Shown in pieces: positions 57,356-64,000 of a stretch of 64,000 bases of DNA (within the stretch, counting starts at the first letter, position 1; the number at the start of each line of letters is the position of its first letter). Source of the DNA: Riptortus pedestris (taxonomy: Eukaryota; Arthropoda; Insecta; Hemiptera; Alydidae). The notes under the pieces were generated by a model. The model saw only the letters and a list, made by a program, of their open reading frames with translations. It ran no database searches and was not told the origin of the DNA. The translations under genes were made by a program, and so were the position numbers. The stretch lies in NCBI GenBank assembly GCA_019009955.1, contig JADPXZ010000007.1, positions 4,603,501-4,667,500 on the forward strand, written 5' to 3'.

Positions 57356-57542
57356 TTAATATATATATATATATATTATGTGTGTATAATTATAGATATA
57401 TATCATATTATATAAATCGTACCTGTACTGGTTTAGCCCTGAAGAAGAGAAAATAGATATTCTCAAAATATTGGAATGTGACCTGAGAATTTTTTCACTA
57501 ACACTGACCAAAACTCCAAAAACACACACACACACACACATA

Positions 57543-57574
<32 letters not shown>

Positions 57575-57575
57575 T
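57356..57575. repeat. Retroelement-like tail with (TA)n and (AC)n
   Basis: (TA)n at 57356-57376, then CCTGAAGAAGAG, a hairpin ending TATTCTC and AAAATATTGG (57438-57476), then (CA)n at 57521-57541 and (TA)n. The tail is related to the palindrome at 9510-9669 and shares the CTGAAGA-stem-AAA layout with the Penelope-like elements here. Confidence 0.55.
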
Positions 57576-57619
57576 ATATTATATATATCGGTTTCTAATA
57601 CTATTTTGTTTATTTTTAG

Positions 57620-57688
57620 ATTCTCCTTCAACAAAGTTGAACCCTACTAGCCCAGTGAAATTAGAGAACAGAAGAACTACGACAACAC
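57620..57688 (+). CDS. Possible small internal exon, unassigned
   Basis: A 69-base open segment between a good acceptor (TTTATTTTTAG, ending 57619) and a consensus donor (GTAAGT at 57689). In the open frame it reads SPSTKLNPTSPVKLENRRTT, a polar, disordered, Ser/Pro/Thr-rich stretch typical of linkers in regulatory proteins. It is single-copy in the window. No homologue is recognised and neighbouring exons are not visible. Confidence 0.35.
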
Positions 57689-57789
57689 GTAAGTTGTTCC
57701 TTAATTGTATATAAAATGCATGATCAGAGAATAGTTTAAGCGCAATAATAAACGCATTTTAAAAAATGGCTTTGTATAGATTAAATATT

Positions 57790-59500
57790 AATTTAACTAT
57801 TTTAATCGGGGGAAACTAATGATAATTTTGTAGAAGAATTTCGTGGAAATATTAATTGACCTTACTAATTGGAGGAAATAATAAAAATTTTGTCGCAGAA
57901 TTTCAGGGATAAATTTATTCAATTGAACCTTACTAATTGGAGGAAAATAATAAAAATTTTGTCCAAGAATTTCAGGGAAATCATTAATTGACCTTAATTG
58001 GAGAAACATAATGAAAATTTTGTCCGAAAAATTTCAGGAAAATATTTAATTGACCTTAATTGGAGACATAATAATGAAAATTTTGTCGAAAAATTTCTGG
58101 GAAATATTAATTGACCTTAATTGGAGGAAATAATGAAAATTTTGTAAAGAATTTCAGGAAATATTCATTGACCTTACTAATTGGAGAAAATAAATGAAAA
58201 TTTAGTCGCAGAATTTCGGGAATTGTTAATTGACCTTTAATTGGAGGAAATTATGAAAATTATGTCTGAAGAATTTAAGGGGAAATATTAAATTGAACTC
58301 CTTACTAATTGGAAGAAAATAATGAAATTTTGTCGCATAGAATTTCTAGGAAATATTAATTGACCTTAATTGGAGAAAATAATGAAAAATTTTGTCGAAA
58401 AATTTTCATGGAAAATATTAAATTGACCTTAATGGAGGAAAATAATGAAAATTTTGTCGAAATGTCTGGGAAATAATTAATTGGACCTTTATTGAGGAAA
58501 TAATGAAATTTGTTAGAAGAATTTCAAGGGAAAAGAATTAATTGACCTTACTAATATGGAGGAAAATAATGAAAATTTAGTCGCAGAATTTCAGGGAAAT
58601 ATTATGTGAGTATGTGATTGGAGAAAAAATAATGAAAAATTTTGTGAAATTTCAGAGAAATATTAATTGACCTTAATTGGAGAAATAAATGAAAATTTTG
58701 TCGAAAAATTTCAGAGGAAATCATCTAATTGACCTTAATTGGAGGAAATAATGAATTTATGTAGAGAATTTCAGGGAAATATTAATTAGAGATACTTACT
58801 AATTGGTGAAAAATAATGACAAATTTTTCTGTCGCAGAAACTTTGCAGGGAAATATTAAGTGCCTTTAATTGGAGGAATAATGAAATTGTGTAGAAGGAA
58901 TATTCAGGGAAATAGTGTGAGAGTTGACCTTACTTAATTGGAGAAAAATAATGAAATTTTGTGCAGAAGTTTCAGGGGAAAATATTAATTGACCTTACTA
59001 AATTAGGAGAAAATAATGAAAATTTTGTCGAAGAAATTTTCAGGGAAATATTAATTGACCTTAATTGGAGAAAATTAATGAACAATTTTGTCAGAAGAAT
59101 TTTCAGGGAAATATTAATTGAACTTAATTGGAGAAAATAATGAAACTTTTGTAGAAGAATTTCAGGGAAATATTAACTGACCTTACTAATTGAGAGAAAA
59201 TAAATGAAAATTTATGTTAGAAGAATTACAAGCAAATATTAATTGACCTTACTAATTGGAGAAAATAAGATGCTACATTTTGTAGGATGAATTTCACAGA
59301 AAATACTGAATTTCCTTGAGTTACTTCAATTTATATTAATTTAATTTATATTTTTTTTCATGGATTTTATTAATATTAAGTTAATTTAATTATTTCTTCG
59401 TAGAAGAATTTCGACTGGAAATATTAATTGACTTTCTTAATTAGGAAAAGTTCTGGATAATTTTTTAGAAGAATTTTGACGTAAATATTAATTATTTCTA
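57790..59500 (+). repeat. 60-75 bp minisatellite (TTAATTGACC unit)
   Basis: About 24 units with GAATTTCAGGGAAATATTAA, TTGACCTTACTAATTGGAGG and AAATAATGAAAATTTTGTCG. Units with and without ACTAA alternate. The same repeat in the opposite orientation occupies 63785-64000, on the far side of the Jockey-like LINE. Confidence 0.93.
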
Positions 59501-59801
59501 AGAATCGTCTGTTTATTTCATGTCTTTTAATTATTGTGTGGGATTTCCTTATGTCCCCCACCCAGTGGTGTCCAAATGTAGTCCAAGTAGCGTACTCAAT
59601 CTGCTGGCGTGACGTAAATGGAATAATTGTAGAATGTGAACAGGAGGACAGGAACTTCGCCGGAAGGGAAAAAAGTAGTATGATATGTGTGCTATTTCCC
59701 TCTCGCCCAACTTGATCAGGTACTTGCGCCAGTGCTTTACTCCATTTTTTTATCGTTCTTGGTTAGGTGAACATTGAGATTCTACGATTCATTAATAGTG
59801 A

Positions 59802-60495
59802 TCATCGGATGATTAAGATTGCTGTGTCATCATGCATAGAGAACTGGAGATTGGATTTGGTGAAGTAAGGATGTCTTGATGTGTATATCAGATACAGGAG
59901 TGGTCCCATCAACTGCCCTGGGGAACTCACTGCCTCCACAGGATAGTAGTTTGAATATGGGTTACATTTTCCTTGGACGGACTCGTAAAATTCTGTTGGA
60001 AAGATAGGATTTAAGGTATCAGGTATAGGTTGCCTGGGACGGAATAGTTTGGAGCTTGTAGAGTAATCCGTCATTCCAACACCATGTCCCAAGGCTTGTG
60101 CAACATCAAGAAAGGATGCCGTGCTAAATACTCTTTTCGTTCAATAGATGCAGATATATTATTCTACAACGCGAAGACAATTGCGGTACTGTTGAATGGC
60201 GAGAGCGAAATCCGAATTGATGGGAAGGAAGGATGTTTAGACTTTGGAGATTTGGGAGAAGGCGCTTAATTAAAATTTTTTCAAAGACATTTTTGAGAAA
60301 ATTGGAGAAGGCTAATAGGACGATATGAAGATGGATTCTGAAGTCGGTTTTTCTTCCCAGGTTTCGGAAGAGGATTACTGATGTCGCAAATTTCCAGAGT
60401 AGAGGGAAATGGGTGGGGGGGGTAGTGCGGAATATGCAATTGTAAGATATGTTTAAAAATGTAATGGCCTTGGTCGTGGGAAGTCCGACAAACAA
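59802..60495 (-). pseudogene. Jockey-like reverse transcriptase fragments
   Basis: 60495-60124 contains NVFEKILIKRLLPN and ILPSHQFGFRSRHST (fingers, motif 0-1 region). 60092-59802 contains SPGQLMGPLLYLIYTS (motif B, usual PQGS altered) and MHDDTAIL (motif C, usual FADD altered to MHDD). The active site is therefore damaged and the copy inactive. Confidence 0.84.
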
Positions 60496-61679
60496 TTTGT
60501 AGAGGAAATTAGATCCATACCCCTGGAGATTTTATTTGCCGGAGGAAGGCGGCAAATGATGCGTTTTGATCTCTGAAGGTAAAACAGGACGTGGGGGAAG
60601 GGACATTGGTAACGGCGAATCGAGGAATTCCCTTGGATTTTTTGGGAATGGGAGTGGTTCCTGAGGATCTGGATGAGGTGAGAAGGTTTGACGTAGGTGT
60701 CCGCCCCTAAAACTTTCGGAATTTGTCCCTTATCTGAATAAGCCCCATTTTACCATCTTCTCGGCGAAGGGTGGTAGACGGTTGGATGGTATTTTTAGGA
60801 TTTTAACGGGTAGCGTTCCAGAGGGATTTGTCTTGAGAGGTTAGTAAAGCAAGATAGGAATTATAGGATGTGGTTTCGATGAACGTCCAAAGTCTCCCTT
60901 TTACAATTCGACATAGTCCTATTTGTAATAAAAGCGGTCGTCAGGATGACGAGGTCCTTTGCCACATAAAAAGCTCCGAGCTTTTTCGCTTTTTTTTCGG
61001 CTAGGAGCTGAGAATATGACGGGGAAGAGAGTCGGATGAGTTTGTAGGCGTGGTTTATGGTGGGAAGGTAGAGCTTGCCTTTCCATACGGTGTTGGATTG
61101 TTGATGGAGGTTGTGGAAACGACGATTTTACCAGCTAAGTCCCTAAATCTGAGGACGTTTTCAAAATGGGAATTGGTGAGGTTCTAATGGTTTCTTCTAG
61201 AAGTAGAAGAAAAAGCGATCCCAGTTGACGGGAATATTAGCGATAAGGAAGGTGGCAGTGATTTTTGGAAGAGCATGTAGGGATAGTTATTCACGGACAA
61301 TGGGAAGTGATTCGGAGTTAAGGTCATTTAGATAGGAAATTTTATAATCGATGTGGTGGAGACCAAGGGAGAATGAATAAAGTCAATAAGGTCTGGATGC
61401 GATTTAGGGTCTGTAGGCCAGTAGGTTGGGGTGTATTAGGGGATATGGTGGTGCAGCGCCTTGAGGACAGTACAGCATTGAGATACGACCTCTAGAGTTT
61501 GGTAATTCTGGATCCCCGATTGTAGATGTGTTTGCGTTGTGTAAGTCACCACCAACAAGGAAAGGAGGACTGATTGAATCAAATAAATTATTTCAGTATG
61601 GAATCATGGAGAGGTTTTCTCTTAGGAGGGGCAGTAGGCAAGCTGATAATTGGTATAAGAGAAAGAAGGAGTTGAAAAC

Positions 61680-61982
61680 TCAACAAGCTGTTGCTTGGCG
61701 AGAGTCAGAGAGGGGCACAGCGGTATAAGGGAATGAGAGATTGGTTTTCCGCGAACTATTATGGCAGTTTCCGCCGTGCGATTTTCTGTCTGGATGCTCT
61801 GTTCGGTAAGTATGATATCCAGTGAAACCGAGTTTTTGTTTACTGGATAATCTTGTTTCGGTAATAAGTGCTGCATCGATGTTGTGGTCTCGTAGTACTG
61901 TAGTTAGTTCGTTCGTGTGGTTTCGAACACCATTAGCATTCCAGAGGAGGATAGAGAATGATTGGGGTGGATGTGTGTTCAT
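61680..61982 (-). pseudogene. Jockey-like ORF2, endonuclease N-terminus
   Basis: Starts MNTHPPQSFSILLWNANGVR, with the catalytic Asn in WNANG and the Glu in ALITETRL. The frame ends after 100 codons. Its ATG overlaps the ORF1 stop as ATGA (61979-61982), suggesting coupled translation of ORF2. Confidence 0.85.
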
Positions 61983-62599
61983 TCGGATGGGATAGGAAAT
62001 CTGGAGACAATACTATTTAGGAGTGTGAACAATGGGGTTATAATGGAACGGAAGTCCGAAAGGAAATTGTTTAGGAGTGTAGTGAGATCATTAGAAGAGG
62101 GAGGGGGAGGTATGTGGGCAGTAGTGCTATGAGGGAAGTTCGGTACCTCAAGCTTCTGTTGTCGCAGGTTTCTCCCCGTTGCTGCTTGTGCGAAGGTCAC
62201 TCCTCTTTCCACAGTCCTCCAGGGTTGAGATGCTTGGGCTTGGCGTCGTGGATGGGGAGTCGAATCATCCGTCAGGCTTGAGTGCTGATTTGAAGTTCGT
62301 TGCCGTTTTCGAAGCTCCTTGTAGGTTTCACAACCTTTGTAGTTTGCCGGGTGGTTGTTGGAGCAGAGGGCGCAAACAGCTGGGGAAGACCTACTTTTGT
62401 CGCACGACTCACTGCTGTGTCCTTCTCCACACTTAACACATCTTGGCTCATAGCGACAAAAATTTTTTGTGTGTCCGTAAGATTGACAAGATTTGCACTG
62501 GACAAGATCTCTCCTAGGATACGGTTTTTCTACATGTACCCTGGTATGGTACAGGTATTGTAATTCGTAGACCTTTTTCAACACCTGCTTCCCGATCAA
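61979..62599 (-). CDS. Jockey-like ORF1, zinc-knuckle part
   Basis: Knuckles CKSCQSYGHTKNFC (CX2CX4HX4C), CVKCGEGHSSESC (CX2CX3HX4C) and CALCSNNHPANYKGC (CX2CX3HX6C), the triple set of Jockey-clade ORF1 proteins. A Ser/Pro-rich tail follows. The upstream part of ORF1, in another frame, contains PPPIFVKHIKNFKSLCTQL (62950 region). One or two frameshifts break ORF1 between 62600 and 63180. Confidence 0.86.
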   Translation of the reverse strand: MIGKQVLKKVYELQYLYHTRVHVEKPYPRRDLVQCKSCQSYGHTKNFCRYEPRCVKCGEGHSSESCDKSRSSPAVCALCSNNHPANYKGCETYKELRKRQRTSNQHSSLTDDSTPHPRRQAQASQPWRTVERGVTFAQAATGRNLRQQKLEVPNFPHSTTAHIPPPPSSNDLTTLLNNFLSDFRSIITPLFTLLNSIVSRFPIPSE

Positions 62600-63230
62600 G
62601 ATCTACGAAGAAGAGAGGAAGCGGCACTTTTTCAATTCCATTAGTGTTTTTTTTAGGAGCTAAAACATTCACCACTTGTCTTGGCCGGAAGCCTAGACTA
62701 GAGAGCTCTGCCGTAATTTCGTCTACAGGCGTTGAATGGTGAAGGCCACGAATTACTACTCTGAGAGCTCTCTCATTCTTAAGTTGATAAGTGTTGTATT
62801 GAGCTTGAGTATGATAGCTCTATAGCCATCAGGTGTGTCTTCGATGATTTTCGTATCATTCTTTCTAATAATACAGGTATATTTTTCAGCATCTAATTTA
62901 CCACTTAACTGAGTGCATAGAGATTTAAAGTTTTTTATATGTTTAACAAATATTGGTGGAGGTCGGATAACTTTTGGCTTGTCGGTAACCATGTCTTCAT
63001 TTTTCTCTTGTAATGGAGCATATTTATTTTTTGGAAAAAAAAAAATGGAGATTCCTCTATTACCTCCTGTAGAGTTTCAGTTCTGGTCTGTGGCTCTGTA
63101 ATTTCGTTCTGGGCGTACGATGTGCTGGGTTGAGTTCCTGTTGGTTCATCGGCATCAGTGTCTCTGATTGAATGAGGCACCGTCGATTATGCCTTGACTT
63201 TTTTTTGTTTTGCCGAGGTGTTACAGGAGA
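62600..63230 (-). pseudogene. Jockey-like ORF1, N-terminal part, frame-broken
   Basis: In order on the minus strand: SIRDTDADEPTGTQPSTSYA, then VIRPPPIFVKHIKNFKSLC, and EDTPDGYRAIILKLN, then a segment with VVIRGLHHSTPVDEIT and LSSLGFRPRQVVNVLAPK. It precedes the knuckles as in intact elements. Separate frames imply at least two indels. Confidence 0.75.
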
Positions 63231-63290
63231 TGAATTTCCTGGAGAACGTGATCTTTTTCCTCAGGAAGACATCATCATATGGAAATATCA

Positions 63291-63422
63291 CCACATATAT
63301 TAAATTCCATGAGTAGATGAATAAATAACAAAAAAAAAAATAATAATAAATGATAACGGATAAAAAAATAAAAATAAATAACTAAATAATAATAAAAAAA
63401 AAATTTTTATGAGAAAAAAAAA
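63291..63422. other. A/T-rich linker
   Basis: Low-complexity A-rich sequence (plus strand) between the LINE and the tRNA-like sequence. Confidence 0.6.
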
Positions 63423-63499
63423 GTCTCTTCTTATGTGCGAGTCGAACCCAGAAATATTTCTTCCGAGTCGAGCAGCCTAACCACTAGGCCAAAAGAGCC
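63423..63499 (-). pseudogene. tRNA-like relic or tRNA-derived SINE head
   Basis: 77 bases on the minus strand with an A box TGGCCTAGTGG and a B box GGTTCGACTCG at normal spacing. End segments GGCTCTT and AAGAGAC pair at six of seven positions. The D-stem GGCC/GGCT pairs. The anticodon stem and T-stem do not, so it is not a functional tRNA. A run of T follows, which could terminate RNA polymerase III. No body or second copy is seen. Confidence 0.5.
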
Positions 63500-63784
63500 G
63501 TGGCTGTTTATGCTGTTTAGCAGAAGTTGCCACAATGAAGGGGCGCCTAGCTTGTCCCTTGGGTTGGAATAGACAAGTTCTACCCCACCTGAAATTTAAT
63601 AACTCACTGTGATCGAAGTACTGGATGAATCCAACTGAAACTTCACAGAATTGTTAACTGCAGCTATAACTACAATTATGCCATTTTTCACCACTGAAAA
63701 CTCACTGTGTCCACGACAATAGACAAAGTTGCAAGAGCTCACAAATACATCTACTCACTTCAATGGCTGACCACTGACTCTAAT
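63500..63784. other. Unique sequence, nothing recognised
   Basis: Single-copy sequence of mixed composition without a gene that I recognise. Confidence 0.5.
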
Positions 63785-64000
63785 ATTAATAAAGTCAATT
63801 AATATTTCCTTGAAATTTTTCTACAAAACCCTCATTATTTTTCCTAGTTAATAAAGTCAATTAATACCTTGAAATTCTTCAACTAAATTATTTTTATTTT
63901 TCCTAAGTAATAAAATCAATTAATATTTCCTTGAAATTCTACTACACAAATATTATTATTTTCCTGTTTCATAAAGTCAATTAATATTTCCTTGTCATTC
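63785..64000 (-). repeat. TTAATTGACC minisatellite, inverse copy, cut by the window end
   Basis: Three to four units of AATAAAGTCAATTAATATTT with CCTTGAAATTCTTCTAC, the complement of the units at 57790-59500. The array continues past the window. Confidence 0.88.

Larger units (their letters stand above)
59545..63290 (-). mobile_element. Jockey-clade LINE, decayed
   Basis: Minus-strand non-LTR retrotransposon of about 3.7 kb: ORF1 with three zinc knuckles (about 63230-61979), ORF2 endonuclease (61982-61680), reverse transcriptase pieces (60495-60124 and 60092-59802) and a 3' end near 59545. ORF2 between 61680 and 60500 has no long frame. It is inserted between two inverted arrays of the same minisatellite. 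Confidence 0.85.

Overview
This is a repeat-saturated window from an animal nuclear genome, most likely an insect. It has spliced genes with GT-AG introns, AATAAA signals, and eukaryotic retroelements (Penelope-like, R1-like and Jockey-like), and nothing prokaryotic. The insect placement rests on the closeness of the elongin C and ribosomal protein S7 residues to insect proteins as I remember them, and on the transposon mix. The order cannot be told from the sequence.

Host coding sequence is under about 900 bp in total. A two-finger C2H2 zinc-finger terminal exon lies at 2848-3044 (+). Two elongin C (ELOC) exons lie on the minus strand at 17089-17279 and 13693-13834, separated by an intron filled by a 24-bp minisatellite. 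Three exons of ribosomal protein S7 (RpS7) lie on the plus strand at about 29251-29429, 31742-31923 and 44471-44548. The RpS7 exon expected between the last two was not found. A possible small unassigned exon is at 57620-57688.

Region by region: 1-3044 holds copies of a 135-bp dispersed repeat (called R135 here), an inverted-repeat element, GA and C-rich arrays and the zinc-finger exon. 3260-8545 is one large TTGTTGGGA-based minisatellite. 8736-13560 holds a fold-back element, a 77-bp-arm palindrome and CT/GA tracts. 13570-17540 is the elongin C part. 17575-29200 is made of Helitron-like elements and R135 arrays. 29251-44605 is RpS7, whose introns hold a 2.2-kb CT tract, Helitron-like elements, a piggyBac-like element (TTAA-flanked) with a Penelope-like tandem nested in it, a tandem array of R135 and a ~125-bp satellite. 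44665-50775 holds more R135, a second Penelope-like fragment, a fold-back copy, a CT tract and a perfect 16-bp (A+15C) array. 50777-55835 is an R1-clade LINE with a tandem repeat beyond its 5' end. 56280-59500 holds a Helitron-like copy and a 60-75-bp minisatellite. 59545-63250 is a Jockey-like LINE. 63423-63499 is a tRNA-like relic.

Three observations stand out. First, R135 occurs in more than 35 copies in both orientations, with inverted ends and, in one subfamily, a conserved 40-codon frame. Second, three or four coding exons sit just downstream of long pyrimidine-rich arrays on their own sense strand. Third, the Penelope-like tandem has upstream stop and downstream start overlapping as ATGA. 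Several stretches carry many single-base indels compared with clean copies of the same repeat, which looks like unpolished long-read assembly, so frameshifts there should not be read as decay without read data.
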